The notes: a model not told the origin generated them from the sequence alone. A stretch of DNA of 64,000 bases from Legionella feeleii (GCF_001467625.1 NZ_LNYB01000080.1:358271-422270); one strand, 5' to 3'; counted from the stretch's first letter, positions 24,305 through 33,996 are shown. Program-made: numbers and translations.

Positions 24305-26884
24305 ATGCCAGACACGACTATTTATCTGAAAGATTATCAAGCCCCTGCCTTCACGGTAGATACAGTTGCTCTTGAATTTGATTTGCATGATGATCATGCG
24401 TTGATCACCAATCAAATGCAACTAAAACGGCAAGGTGAAGGGGCTTTGCATTTGTACGGTGATGAACTTGAGTTGATCAGCTTGCATCTGAATGGGGAAA
24501 TTCTTGGCAACGCTGCTTACCGTTTGCAAGATGGCGATTTGTTAATTGAGCAATGTCCGGCAGAATTCACCTTAAAAGTGGTGACTCGAATTCGCCCACA
24601 GGATAATAGCAAGTTGTCAGGTCTTTATCGCTCAAATCAACTGTTTTGTACTCAATGTGAAGCGGAGGGATTTCGCCGCATCACCTTTTTTCCTGATCGA
24701 CCGGATGTGTTGGCGGCCTATACCACTCGTATTTGTGCCGATAAAACCAAATACCCGGTTTTACTTTCTAATGGCAATTTGATTGATGCCGGTGATTCAG
24801 AAAATGGCCGGCATTGGGTTGTTTGGCAGGATCCTTTCAAGAAGCCCTCTTACTTATTTGCTTTGGTTGCCGGTAATTTGGCGTGTGTCAAAGATGAGTT
24901 TGTGACTAGTTCAGGGAAAAAAATTGATTTACGCATTTATGTAGAACCAGGGAATGAAGATAAATGTGGACATGCCATGCATTCTTTAAAGAAAGCAATG
25001 CGTTGGGATGAGGAGGTATATGGTCGAGAATATGATCTCGCTATTTTCATGATCGTTGCTGTCAGTGATTTCAATATGGGGGCAATGGAAAATAAAGGAT
25101 TGAATATTTTTAATTCTAAATACATTCTTGCTCGGCCTGATACAGCAACTGATCAGGATTTTGCCGATATTGAAGGTGTAGTGGGACATGAATATTTTCA
25201 TAATTGGACTGGTAACCGCGTTACCTGTCGGGACTGGTTTCAGTTAAGTTTGAAAGAAGGATTGACGGTTTTTCGTGATCAGGAGTTTTCACGTGATATG
25301 AACTCCCGTGACGTTAATCGCATTATGGATGTTAAAATGCTACGCAATACCCAGTTCCCTGAGGATGCTGGTTCGATGGCTCATCCGGTTCGCCCGGAAT
25401 CTTATCAAGAAATTAATAATTTCTATACCGCAACGATTTATAATAAAGGCGCTGAAGTAATCCGCATGCAACATACCTTGCTAGGTAAAGAAGGGTTTCG
25501 CCGCGGAATGGACTTATACTTCCAACGCCATGATGGGCAAGCAGTCACAATAGATGATTTCGTTGCTGCCATGGAAGATGCCAATGGTGTTGATTTTAGC
25601 CAATTTAAACGCTGGTATAGCCAGGCTGGAACACCGGAAGTGCAATTAAAGAGTGATTATAGTCACGGTCGCCTGAGTTTGACGCTTAGCCAATCGTGCC
25701 TTCCAACACCGGAGTGCCAGGATAAAAAGCCTTTTCATATTCCTTTGCGGATAGCACTCTTCGATCTTAATGGTCAACGTATCCCTTTAAAGGAAGACGT
25801 TTTGGAATTACGTGAAACACAGCAAATATTTCATTTTGACGGTTTGCCCTGTAAACCGATTATTTCCTTATTGCGCGACTTTTCAGCGCCGGTGAAATTA
25901 CAACGCGAAATAAGCCAGGAAGAGCTGCTTGCTTTACTGCGTTTTGAAACCGATGGTTATGCAAAATGGGATGCCGCTCAGTGTTTAGCACTGAAATGTA
26001 TCCATGGCTATCTCAACACCCCGGAAAAATCATGGGAAATTCCAGTGCCGCTTATTGCGGCTTATCGCCACGTATTGGTTGATGAATCATTGGATTTAGC
26101 GTTGCGTGCTGAAATTTTAATGCCGCCAAGTTTTGAAGAGGTTATTGCTGATTTAACCTTGGTTAATGTTGATGCTGTAGAGAAAGCACGCGATTTCTTC
26201 CGCGCTGAATTGGGCAGAAATCTTTTACAACAAGCATCTGAAATCTATGAGAGCTTATGGCAACAAGAGAAACATGCTATGGATGCTCGTGCTTTTGGAC
26301 AAAGAAAACTACGGAATCTTTGTTTGTGGTTAATGATGAAAGCTGACGAGAAAAACACCCTGGAGCGCTGTCATCAGCAATTTGTTACAGCACACACCAT
26401 GACTGATCAGATTGCTAGTTTTGCCTTATTAAATAACTGTATGCAGGGTACTGTTCGTGAACAAGCCATTGATAGTTTTTACCGTCAATGGTCTCAAGAT
26501 GAGCTTGTCCTTGATAAATGGTTTGCCCTGCAGGCCAGTAGTGAACTGCCCGATACGTTGGCACGAGTAAAAACTTTGCTGCAACACCCTGCTTTCCACA
26601 TCAAGAATCCGAACAAGGTGCGGGCAGTGTTAGGCGCATTCTGCCAGGCTAATCCGCGTCATTTTCATGCAATTAGTGGTAGTGGTTATGCTTTTTTGGG
26701 TGAAATGCTTGCTAAATTGGATAAGATAAATCCACAGATTACCGCACGGTTGGCAACGCCTTTTACCCGCTGGCGTCGTTTTGATCAAAAAAGACAAGCC
26801 TTGATTAAGCAACAATTGACAGAGTTGGCTAAGCTGGATTTATCACGTGATCTTCGAGAAGTTGTTATGAAAAGTTTGGCTTAA
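24305..26884 (+). CDS. pepN: Aminopeptidase N (M1 metallopeptidase)
   Basis: 859 residues (E. coli 870). The exopeptidase motif GAMENKGLN and the zinc site HEYFHNWTGNRVTCRDWFQLSLKEGLT (HExxH-18-E) are intact. The N-terminus KDYQAPAFTVDTV is typical of proteobacterial PepN. It removes N-terminal residues from cytoplasmic peptides. The ATG at 24305 follows GGAGC. Confidence 0.96.
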   Translation: MPDTTIYLKDYQAPAFTVDTVALEFDLHDDHALITNQMQLKRQGEGALHLYGDELELISLHLNGEILGNAAYRLQDGDLLIEQCPAEFTLKVVTRIRPQDNSKLSGLYRSNQLFCTQCEAEGFRRITFFPDRPDVLAAYTTRICADKTKYPVLLSNGNLIDAGDSENGRHWVVWQDPFKKPSYLFALVAGNLACVKDEFVTSSGKKIDLRIYVEPGNEDKCGHAMHSLKKAMRWDEEVYGREYDLAIFMIVAVSDFNMGAMENKGLNIFNSKYILARPDTATDQDFADIEGVVGHEYFHNWTGNRVTCRDWFQLSLKEGLTVFRDQEFSRDMNSRDVNRIMDVKMLRNTQFPEDAGSMAHPVRPESYQEINNFYTATIYNKGAEVIRMQHTLLGKEGFRRGMDLYFQRHDGQAVTIDDFVAAMEDANGVDFSQFKRWYSQAGTPEVQLKSDYSHGRLSLTLSQSCLPTPECQDKKPFHIPLRIALFDLNGQRIPLKEDVLELRETQQIFHFDGLPCKPIISLLRDFSAPVKLQREISQEELLALLRFETDGYAKWDAAQCLALKCIHGYLNTPEKSWEIPVPLIAAYRHVLVDESLDLALRAEILMPPSFEEVIADLTLVNVDAVEKARDFFRAELGRNLLQQASEIYESLWQQEKHAMDARAFGQRKLRNLCLWLMMKADEKNTLERCHQQFVTAHTMTDQIASFALLNNCMQGTVREQAIDSFYRQWSQDELVLDKWFALQASSELPDTLARVKTLLQHPAFHIKNPNKVRAVLGAFCQANPRHFHAISGSGYAFLGEMLAKLDKINPQITARLATPFTRWRRFDQKRQALIKQQLTELAKLDLSRDLREVVMKSLA

Positions 26885-26908
26885 CGAAAGCTAGCCTATT
26901 GTTAGGCT

Positions 26909-26940
26909 TAGTGTTTCGTCAATTCCATGACGAAACACTA
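26909..26940. terminator. Perfect hairpin after pepN
   Basis: TAGTGTTTCGTCA (26909-26921) and TGACGAAACACTA (26928-26940) form a 13-bp perfect stem with a 6-base loop, 25 bp after the pepN stop. No strong U-tail follows, so termination may be partial, or the hairpin may protect RNA ends. Confidence 0.55.
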
Positions 26941-26976
26941 GGAATTCTTCCATAAATAACTAGAGAGGAAAGGGAT

Positions 26977-27786
26977 ATGTCAAGCCGTTGTGCTGTCATG
27001 GGGAATCCTGTAGCCCATAGTTTATCTCCCTTCATTCATCAGTATTTTGCTGAACAAACCGGGAAGCAGTTGAGCTATGAAAAAATTTTAGTCGCGGAAG
27101 ACACTTTTGAGTCCCAGGTAACGTTTTTTTTTGCTCAAGGTGGGCTGGGATTAAATATTACTTTACCCTTTAAACAACAAGCCTTTGCTATGGCAGACCT
27201 GAGCACCCCCCGTTGTCAGCAAGCCAAAGCGGCTAATACCTTATGGATGGAGGAGGAGCGTCTGCATGCGGATAATACTGATGGTGCAGGTTTGATAAAA
27301 GATTTAAGTCGTTATCTCGATTTAAATGCTAAGAAAATTCTCCTGATAGGCGCAGGTGGGGCTGCGCGTGGCATTATTGCTCCATTATTAGCGGCCAACA
27401 TCGCTCGGCTAACAGTAACGAATAGAACAGAGGAAAAAGCAACGATCTTGCAGACGGATTTTCCCGAGATAAGCTATTGTCCCCTGACTGAACTTCAAGC
27501 GGAGTATGAGGTGCTGATTAATGCTACTTCAGCTAGCTTAACAGGGGAAGCGATACCCTTAGCTCCCGCGCTATTTCAGGCAGCAACCTGTTGTTATGAT
27601 TTGGCTTATAGTGCTACAGGAGAGACTGCCTTTGTTGCTTGGGCACGTGCACAGGGTTGCCGACAGGCAGTGGATGGCTTGGGGATGTTGGTAGAGCAAG
27701 CTGCTGAGTCGTTTTTTATTTGGCATGGCATAAGGCCCGATACAAGGCCTGTGTTCACGGCTTTAAAAGCTAAGCAAAAAACTTGA
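26977..27786 (+). CDS. aroE: Shikimate 5-dehydrogenase
   Basis: 269 residues (E. coli 272). Substrate motif NPVAHSLSP, catalytic Lys in NITLPFK, Asp in DNTDG, NADP motif GAGGAARG and the C-terminal DGLGMLVEQA are present. It reduces 3-dehydroshikimate to shikimate with NADPH in aromatic amino-acid and chorismate synthesis. A strong ribosome site (AGAGGAAAGGG) precedes the ATG. The 3' end overlaps the convergent patatin gene by 17 bp. Confidence 0.95.
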   Translation: MSSRCAVMGNPVAHSLSPFIHQYFAEQTGKQLSYEKILVAEDTFESQVTFFFAQGGLGLNITLPFKQQAFAMADLSTPRCQQAKAANTLWMEEERLHADNTDGAGLIKDLSRYLDLNAKKILLIGAGGAARGIIAPLLAANIARLTVTNRTEEKATILQTDFPEISYCPLTELQAEYEVLINATSASLTGEAIPLAPALFQAATCCYDLAYSATGETAFVAWARAQGCRQAVDGLGMLVEQAAESFFIWHGIRPDTRPVFTALKAKQKT

Positions 27787-28879
27787 TGACGTCAGTCGCA
27801 GTTGCAAGCGTATCTTGATACCCTAATTCGATTAATTCACGTGTGAATTCTTTTTCAAAGAGTAGAAAGCTGAGTAAATCACCGGAATGATCTTTGGCGC
27901 CGAGAACATTCAGCAAAAAGCGAAGCAAAGCAGGCATGTTAAGGTACTGTGCTTGTGCCATGGCTGCGACATCAACACTTGGTCTCAGATGAAGCGTTTC
28001 TATGGGACGCCAAGGTGAATGGCGCTTTTTCCACATCGAAAGTAGACGCGCGATATCATTCATTCGGTTTACCATTTCAATGTCACGATCAAGGTTATCG
28101 AGAAATAAGCCATTTAACATCCCACCTAAAACACGGGCAAAACCAATATCACCATTGCGTAATAATTGAGGATCAGTAAATGCGGGCAATGGGCGTGTAC
28201 CTAAAATCAGAATACGCTCAACTTGAAAACGGATTGCTCCGCGTAAGGGGGAAACTAACCCTATACTCCCATCGCCATAGTGAAAACCATCAATCTTTGC
28301 TGTGGGAAAAAATAAGGGCAGTGCGCTGGAGGCTAAAATATGCTCCATACTCAGTGTCGCACGTTGACTGATATGACGGGGATAATGCCAATCCTCAAAT
28401 GAAAGATGATCATGCTGATAGAAAGAAATAGTTTGCTGGGTTTCATAGCAATGACTAATTACTTCCATTGCCTCTAATTGGCCACTGCTTATATTAGTCT
28501 CTATAAGTTCGAAATTAATACTATTGGTAATAAACTCTCGCAAAGGTGTCGTGTCAAGAAGGTGCCCCGACTGGCGTTGTTTTACGATTAAATGACTCAG
28601 ATTACGTAACACGGATTTGCCGAGTTCATAATTACTGGCATTAAAAATTTTTTGACAGTGAATATCGCTCCAAATAGCTTCCAGTTTTTCAAGTCCTGCA
28701 GGAAAATCGTGGGCTTGCTCGGCTAAGATTGCAGCATTAATACTACCGACGCTGACACCACTAATCATTTCAAAAGGAAGTTTTTTGACTTGTAAAATAT
28801 GGCCGATGGCTTTTAGTACACCAGCTTGATAGGCGCCACGGGCACCACCACCTGCTAAATAAAGGGCTTTTTTAGCCAT
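27770..28879 (-). CDS. Patatin-like phospholipase family protein
   Basis: 369 residues. The patatin fold is shown by the oxyanion loop GGGARG (10-15), the nucleophile in GVSVG (Ser43) and the catalytic Asp in YGDGSIG (Asp203), a Ser-Asp dyad lipid acyl hydrolase. No signal peptide is visible. Legionella uses several patatin proteins as host-directed phospholipases, but this chromosomal copy could also act on its own membranes. The ribosome site is weak. Confidence 0.88.
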   Translation of the reverse strand: MAKKALYLAGGGARGAYQAGVLKAIGHILQVKKLPFEMISGVSVGSINAAILAEQAHDFPAGLEKLEAIWSDIHCQKIFNASNYELGKSVLRNLSHLIVKQRQSGHLLDTTPLREFITNSINFELIETNISSGQLEAMEVISHCYETQQTISFYQHDHLSFEDWHYPRHISQRATLSMEHILASSALPLFFPTAKIDGFHYGDGSIGLVSPLRGAIRFQVERILILGTRPLPAFTDPQLLRNGDIGFARVLGGMLNGLFLDNLDRDIEMVNRMNDIARLLSMWKKRHSPWRPIETLHLRPSVDVAAMAQAQYLNMPALLRFLLNVLGAKDHSGDLLSFLLFEKEFTRELIELGYQDTLATATDVIKFFA

Positions 28880-28986
28880 AACTACTTATTTTTTTGATAG
28901 ATTATAGAAATATAGTGACTCACGGGGAGGTTGGCAAGAGTGCTGAACAGTCTTATCAGTCAAAAATTAGAAAAGAAGGAGGGGCT

Positions 28987-29117
28987 GGTTACATTTTCTA
29001 CTATCCTGGCACTTATGCCTTGATTTTCAGTGCTTCGGGGCTCACCTGCTCGCGTGTATACTCCGCTGCGATGCTCAAAAATCAACGTATAACTATTCAA
29101 GCTAGCGAAATGTAAAC
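28987..29117. repeat. MITE-like inverted-repeat element, about 131 bp
   Basis: GGTTACATTTTCTAC at 28987 pairs imperfectly with GCTAGCGAAATGTAAAC at 29101-29117, and complementarity continues inward (CTTGATTTTCA against TCAAAAATCAACG-type sequence) for about 45 bp. The interior CTTGATTTTC..TGC..TTCG also occurs at the element at 58152. It fills most of the gap between the patatin and peptide-transporter genes; no gene is seen in this gap. Confidence 0.55.
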
Positions 29118-29188
29118 GGTGACCGGTTTGCATTCGTTGATAAAGTGGTATAGCGTTTTGATTTTAACTTCCCAGGTAAAGAGGAAAA

Positions 29189-30634
29189 ATGCTGGCCTTG
29201 TTTCGTACACAACCGCCCGCTTTTCGCATGATTTTTATGTTAGAGGTCTGGGAGCGTTTTGGTTTTTATACTGTTCAAGGTATTTTGACGTTGTATTTCA
29301 TTCGTTTTCTGGGATTTAACGACAGCGAGGCCTACTATACCTTTGGGGCTTTCTCAGCCTTGGTCTATGGGATGGTTGCTTTAGGTGGTTATCTTGGAGA
29401 CAAAATATTAGGTACCAAACGCACTATTGTATTAGGGCTAATAACACTTGCTCTGGGTTATCTGGCGCTCGCTTTGGTGAATAAAGAACAGGTCTTTTTA
29501 GCCTTGGGCCTTGTTTGTGTGGGTAATGGCTTATTTAAGGCGAATCCTTCCAGCCTGTTGGCAAAATGCTATGAAAAAAATGATCCGCGCTTGCATGGGG
29601 GATTTACTCTTTATTACATGGCTATCAATTTAGGGTCTACCTTTGCGTTATTTATCGGACCTGCCTTAGCGAGCAGTTTTGGTTATGCCTATGCGTATTT
29701 TATTAGTTTTATAGGTTTAGTTTTGGGTTTGGCTAACTATTGGTTTCAACACCAGCATGTCGCTAATATCAATACCAATGCGGATAACAAAACTATTCCA
29801 TTTGTGTACTGGTGCTTTGTGGTACTTGGAATAGTACTTGCCACGCTTATAGCTGCTTACTTATTGCAACATGTATTGTTTGCCCAAAGTTTGGTATGGC
29901 TAATTACAGCAGTGGTTGTTGCTATTTATTTGCTCTATATGCGCCGTGAAGACAAAAGGGCGTGCATTCGAATGCTGGTGGCCTTGGTCTTGATGTTGGA
30001 GGCAATTGTCTTTTTCACTCTGTACCAGCAAATGCCCACTTCCTTAAATTTATTTGCTGTTAATAATGTTAGGCCGATCTTGTTAGGTATAACTCTTGAT
30101 CCACAGAGTTTTCAAGCCCTAAATCCAATTTGGATTATAATAATGAGCCCTGTATTGGCGATGCTCTATCATAAATTACAACAAAGAGGTTTGGCTTTTT
30201 CCATTCCCTATAAATTTGCAGTAGGTATGCTTTGTTGCGGTTTAAGTTTTACCTTATTGTATTTTGCCCGATATTTACATGATAACGGTGGTATGGTCTC
30301 ATCCTGGTGGTTGGTAGCCAGTTATTTTTTTCAGAGCACCGGGGAATTGTTTGTGTCCGCCTTAGGTGTAGCAATGGTTGCTGAATTAGTTCCTGTCCAC
30401 ATTACCGGCTTTGTAATGGGCATGTGGTTTTTAACCTCTTCTATCGCAGGGTTTGTAGGGGCATCGGTGGCTTCTTTAACGGCTTTACCAGCAAATGTAA
30501 AACCGGGAATGGAATCATTGGCGATTTATACGAAGGTTTTTGCTTATATAGGCTTAGTAACACTGGGCATTGGGGGCCTAATGTGGTTGGGGGCAGCTTT
30601 TTTGAGTCGTTATATCAAATCGGGGCAGCCTTAG
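29189..30634 (+). CDS. POT/PTR-family proton-dependent oligopeptide transporter
   Basis: 481 residues with about 12-14 hydrophobic helices. The POT motif ExxERFxxY appears as EVWERFGFY (about 19-27), followed by GGYLGDKILGTKRTI and GNGLFKANPSSLLAKCY and FTLYYMAINLGS. It imports di- or tripeptides with protons across the inner membrane, useful to an amino-acid-dependent intracellular bacterium. GAGGAAAA precedes the ATG at 29189. Confidence 0.92.
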   Translation: MLALFRTQPPAFRMIFMLEVWERFGFYTVQGILTLYFIRFLGFNDSEAYYTFGAFSALVYGMVALGGYLGDKILGTKRTIVLGLITLALGYLALALVNKEQVFLALGLVCVGNGLFKANPSSLLAKCYEKNDPRLHGGFTLYYMAINLGSTFALFIGPALASSFGYAYAYFISFIGLVLGLANYWFQHQHVANINTNADNKTIPFVYWCFVVLGIVLATLIAAYLLQHVLFAQSLVWLITAVVVAIYLLYMRREDKRACIRMLVALVLMLEAIVFFTLYQQMPTSLNLFAVNNVRPILLGITLDPQSFQALNPIWIIIMSPVLAMLYHKLQQRGLAFSIPYKFAVGMLCCGLSFTLLYFARYLHDNGGMVSSWWLVASYFFQSTGELFVSALGVAMVAELVPVHITGFVMGMWFLTSSIAGFVGASVASLTALPANVKPGMESLAIYTKVFAYIGLVTLGIGGLMWLGAAFLSRYIKSGQP

Positions 30635-30698
30635 GAGGATGGAGAATGTTATTTTCCTATATCAATATTCCATTTTAATTATTAATTTGTTGACTTCT

Positions 30699-31271
30699 AT
30701 GTCTAGTAAAATCCTTGCAATTAGTGGTACTTCTGGTGTTGGAAAGACTACTTTAACGAAGGCATTAGCAAAAGCTTTGGATGCAACCTGTCTTTTCTGG
30801 GATGACTTTGATGAGCTTGCAAGTGGTCCAGACGATTATCTTGACTGGTACGAGCGCGGCCAAAATTATGCGGAATGGGATTACACAGCACTTGCTGAGG
30901 TTCTTTATAAACTTAAAGCGAATCAACCCGTAGAACACCCTGTACTAAAAAAACAGTTGCTACCAACAGACTATATTATTTTTGATGCTCCTTTAGGGCG
31001 GTTACATCAACAAACGGCTGGTTACATTAATAGTTGTTTTCATATTGTGACCCCTTTAGATGTCTCTCTAGCTCGCCGTTTGCTTCGAGATTTTAAGGAA
31101 GTGAATACATCTAAAGAGGATTTGCTTGCTGAGTTGGAATGTTATCTTGCTGGCACAAGGAAACTTTTTTTTGATGAAGCGTTAAAGAAGAGTGCCAATT
31201 TACTCATTGATGGTCTTCTTTCTACCGAAGCTCAAGTTAATTTAATCCAAAATTATTTAAAAAAGAGATAA
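30699..31271 (+). CDS. Small P-loop kinase-like NTPase
   Basis: 190 residues from ATG 30699. Walker A GTSGVGKTT (10-18) lies directly after the first strand (KILAIS), with WDDFDELASGPDDYLDW and IIFDAPLGRL (Walker B-like) after it. It resembles uridine or nicotinamide-riboside kinase-like P-loop enzymes; the substrate is unknown. The frame extends upstream to 30639, but that part is hydrophobic and unlike the family. Its own ribosome site is weak, whereas a good AGGAGG just after the transporter stop serves a 10-codon frame at 30653. Confidence 0.75.
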   Translation: MSSKILAISGTSGVGKTTLTKALAKALDATCLFWDDFDELASGPDDYLDWYERGQNYAEWDYTALAEVLYKLKANQPVEHPVLKKQLLPTDYIIFDAPLGRLHQQTAGYINSCFHIVTPLDVSLARRLLRDFKEVNTSKEDLLAELECYLAGTRKLFFDEALKKSANLLIDGLLSTEAQVNLIQNYLKKR

Positions 31272-31272
31272 G

Positions 31273-31331
31273 TAGCCTGGGAGAAGGTCTGCAAGACCGT
31301 AACCCGGGTTTCACTTCGTTGACCCAGGCTA
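31273..31331. repeat. Small palindromic repeat between convergent genes
   Basis: TAGCCTGGG (31273-31281) and CCCAGGCTA (31323-31331) are perfect inverted repeats around an interior with GTAACCCGGG. The GTAGCCTG and GTAACCCG parts recur on the minus strand in the hairpin at 36728-36781, so both may belong to one REP-like family. Here it can act as a bidirectional terminator. Confidence 0.55.
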
Positions 31332-31358
31332 GTTGCTAAGTTGGTGTTGTTCTGCCGC

Positions 31359-31748
31359 TCAGCCTATTGCCGCTGTACATTGAACCTCTACCAGTAAGCC
31401 AGGCATGGCAAGTTTTGAAATCCCAATGGATGCACTCGTGTAGGAATTGACAGGCATTATTTTTGCACGGGTGGCAAAAAAATCAGGGCCATTTTTTTCA
31501 ATATCCACAATGAAACAGGTCATTGCAAGCATGTTGGTCAAATCAGAGCCAGCGGCAAGAAGCAATGTGCGGATGTTATCAAAGGTTTTAAGAGCCTGCT
31601 GTTTTATATCAGGGCCCACTAATTGCCCTTGCTCATCGATGCCTGCTTGTCCAGTGACATAGGCGATGCCATTATAAACTACACAATTGGAGAAGCCATA
31701 ATGGGCATAATCAAAGACATTTTTGGCGGCAATAATTTTTTTTTCCAT
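31359..31748 (-). CDS. RidA/YjgF-YER057c-UK114 family protein
   Basis: 129 residues; the ATG at 31748 is chosen because AAAGGA lies about 10 bp upstream. The family fold is clear (YVTGQAGIDEQGQLVG, LLLAAGSDLTNMLAMTCFIVD, LLVEVQCTA). RidA enzymes hydrolyse reactive enamine/imine intermediates using an Arg in an ARS motif; here the aligned segment reads SAS (Ala106 in place of Arg). It therefore belongs to a Rid subfamily without the canonical catalytic residue. Confidence 0.88.
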   Translation of the reverse strand: MEKKIIAAKNVFDYAHYGFSNCVVYNGIAYVTGQAGIDEQGQLVGPDIKQQALKTFDNIRTLLLAAGSDLTNMLAMTCFIVDIEKNGPDFFATRAKIMPVNSYTSASIGISKLAMPGLLVEVQCTAAIG

Positions 31749-32000
31749 AATGTAGGTTCCTTTCATGATGAAATGTCGGGCTCGCAAGCTTCAAGTAGCC
31801 TGTAAACTTTTCTAACAGTATAGCAAGCTAACCAGAAAGGCTGAATTTTCGGTTCTTTTCGTTTTAGCCTTCATTATTTGCACTATTGTTACAAATCCTT
31901 AAGCTCTGATTAATAAAGCGTCATTACTATAGTGCTATCATTGTTTGCCGATTTGCTCCTAAGCAGTAAATCCCCCATTTTATGTAATTGAGGTAATGAA

Positions 32001-33266
32001 GTGGCGAGAAAAATAGCTCTAAGCGATAAAACGAAGCAGTTAATGGTTAAATTAGCTGAGACTCAAGCTCTTTCCCCGGCATTAATTGCAGCGCAAGACA
32101 GCAGCATAATCGAGCAAGCGGATTTAGTGCGATGGCTGAATACAAGACCACAAGGCGATAAAAAAAATGAATTTCTGCTTGAGTCATTATCTGCCTCATT
32201 ATTAAATGATTTGCATAACACGTTATTAAAGCCCCAAGAACAACATAAAAAGAAACCCGATAATAGGTCCAAGAGAACCTATTGGTTGTTGGCAATTGCT
32301 GGAATATTTTTTTTCGGTTGCGAAGGCTTTGATGGTATTACCGCGATGCTTGAAGTATTTACACTCACCCCTGCGGTAATTTTGGCTACGGGGGTGGTTT
32401 TTGCATTGCTTGCAATTACTGTATTTTGTGCCTTTGATTTGGTTGAAATTGCGAAAAACCTGGGGATAAAGAATAAAAACGCACCGCAACTCCTGGATAT
32501 TTACTTAAGGGAAGTTAAATTAATCACTAAGATTCGAGAGATCATTCTTGCCGAGTACCTCACGGCAGAAGTGATGTCTGTAGAGGCGCTGCGAGAAAAT
32601 CTTGAGCTTGTGAAGATGTTACAGGCAAAACAGGATGATTTGGACGTCGCACGCGCTACGATGCAACAGTTAGGTCGCCGCCCAGCTTTGCAAGCGGCAA
32701 AATCAATCACGGCGGCTGTAGCAGGAATTATCTTTTTTAGCGGGGGGTTTTTTGCTGGTCAAACGGTTGCTTTAAAAGTTGCCGAACTCTGTTTCATACC
32801 AGTTGTTGCCAGCTCCCTACCTATTGTTGTTATGAGTCTTTTGGCCGGTGCAGCCGCGTTTAGTGTTTATTGGTATGTCGAACGTCTGGGTATCGAAAAC
32901 CTTATTGCGAGCTATGTTGGCTTGGATCAAGAAAAAATTGATGAATTATGCGGGGAAAAAAGCGTGGCAAAAGAAAAGAAAAATTTGACGAACTTAAGCA
33001 GCCGTCTTACAAGAGAGCTCGGTGCTGCTACAGAAAAGCTTAAAGACCCAGTGAAAGTAGTCCATCACAAAGATTCAGAGCCTGTCTCTCAAGCAAGAGT
33101 ACTGCCTGCAATTAATGACGAGATAGTCTTAGGTAGTAGCCGCCATGGTTTTCTTGCTAATAAATTGGGAATAAGAAGAGTGGCATCAACGGGCGATTTG
33201 CTTGGCATGTCTTCCACACAGTCAATAACTGCTCAAGTAGACGCCTCCGCTGGAGTGTATCTATAA
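32001..33266 (+). CDS. Four-helix membrane protein of unknown function, 421 aa
   Basis: Not recognised. It starts with GTG after GAGGT; the nearby ATG is out of frame. Two helical hairpins (about 94-112/124-146 and 238-258/266-290) are separated by a soluble helical region and followed by a 130-residue charged tail. The second hairpin region loosely resembles residues 187-245 of the 725-residue protein at 10888 in layout and composition. Lineage-specific membrane proteins of this kind are frequent in Legionella; an effector role is only a possibility. Confidence 0.72.
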   Translation: MARKIALSDKTKQLMVKLAETQALSPALIAAQDSSIIEQADLVRWLNTRPQGDKKNEFLLESLSASLLNDLHNTLLKPQEQHKKKPDNRSKRTYWLLAIAGIFFFGCEGFDGITAMLEVFTLTPAVILATGVVFALLAITVFCAFDLVEIAKNLGIKNKNAPQLLDIYLREVKLITKIREIILAEYLTAEVMSVEALRENLELVKMLQAKQDDLDVARATMQQLGRRPALQAAKSITAAVAGIIFFSGGFFAGQTVALKVAELCFIPVVASSLPIVVMSLLAGAAAFSVYWYVERLGIENLIASYVGLDQEKIDELCGEKSVAKEKKNLTNLSSRLTRELGAATEKLKDPVKVVHHKDSEPVSQARVLPAINDEIVLGSSRHGFLANKLGIRRVASTGDLLGMSSTQSITAQVDASAGVYL

Positions 33267-33300
33267 AACACGTTCTCCAGACAGACCAGCGTGGCTAACG

Positions 33301-33996
33301 TTAAATACTCAAAATTGACTTAACAAAGGGGATAGTAATTTTTCGTTGTGCTATTAGAGACGCTTCATCGAGCTGGTCAAGTATAGCGTGTAAATCATGC
33401 ATATTACGTGCGCAACGATTAAGCAGAAACTGCCCAACACTGATCGGTAATTTAAAACCGCGTTTACTTGCATGTTGTTGTAGTGTTTTGATTTTTAAAT
33501 CATCTTCTAACTCATTAAGTTGTACAACCAAACTCCAGGCAAGGCGAGAGCGAAGATCTGGTAAATGGATGGGTGAAGAAGACGGTGGGTGTTGACTCGT
33601 GATCAACAGAATAGTTTTTCCATTATCACGAACTTTATTATAGAGATGGAATAGCGCTTCTTCCCAGGCTGTATCATTTGCAATTGCATCGATATCATCG
33701 ATGGCAATCAAGTCTTGCTCTGCTATTCCTTCAATACTCTCTGGTCCCCATTCTTTAAGAATTTTCAAAGGCAAATAAATGGTTGCTGCTGCATGAGTGC
33801 TCATTGCCTGGCAACAGCCTTGTAATAAATGTGATTTACCGCAACCGGGATTGCCCCAAATGGTGAATAAGCGTTCCCCTTTCCCCTGCAGGGCCATTGC
33901 TAATTGTTGTTGTAATAGCGTATTAGACCCCCAACAAAAATCGGTTAGGGTTGCTTCATCATTCAGTTGAATTGCCAGGGCCAGTTGACGATTCAT
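33301..33996 (-). CDS. hda: DnaA-related Hda-type protein
   Basis: 231 residues. It has the AAA+ core of DnaA (Walker A in IWGNPGCGKSHLLQ, Walker B in DLIAIDDIDAI, sensor region LLITSQHPP) with a start QLALAIQLNDEATLTDF typical of Hda, and lacks the DnaA DNA-binding domain. Hda with the DNA clamp stimulates ATP hydrolysis on DnaA to prevent re-initiation. The start at 33996 overlaps the pgsA-like stop as ATGA, indicating coupling. A longer frame to 34035 is unlikely. Confidence 0.87.
   Translation of the reverse strand: MNRQLALAIQLNDEATLTDFCWGSNTLLQQQLAMALQGKGERLFTIWGNPGCGKSHLLQGCCQAMSTHAAATIYLPLKILKEWGPESIEGIAEQDLIAIDDIDAIANDTAWEEALFHLYNKVRDNGKTILLITSQHPPSSSPIHLPDLRSRLAWSLVVQLNELEDDLKIKTLQQHASKRGFKLPISVGQFLLNRCARNMHDLHAILDQLDEASLIAQRKITIPFVKSILSI

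Noticed and set aside
28894-29115. 73-codon plus-strand frame before the peptide transporter
   Set aside because: It lies almost wholly within the MITE-like inverted repeat and lacks a ribosome site.
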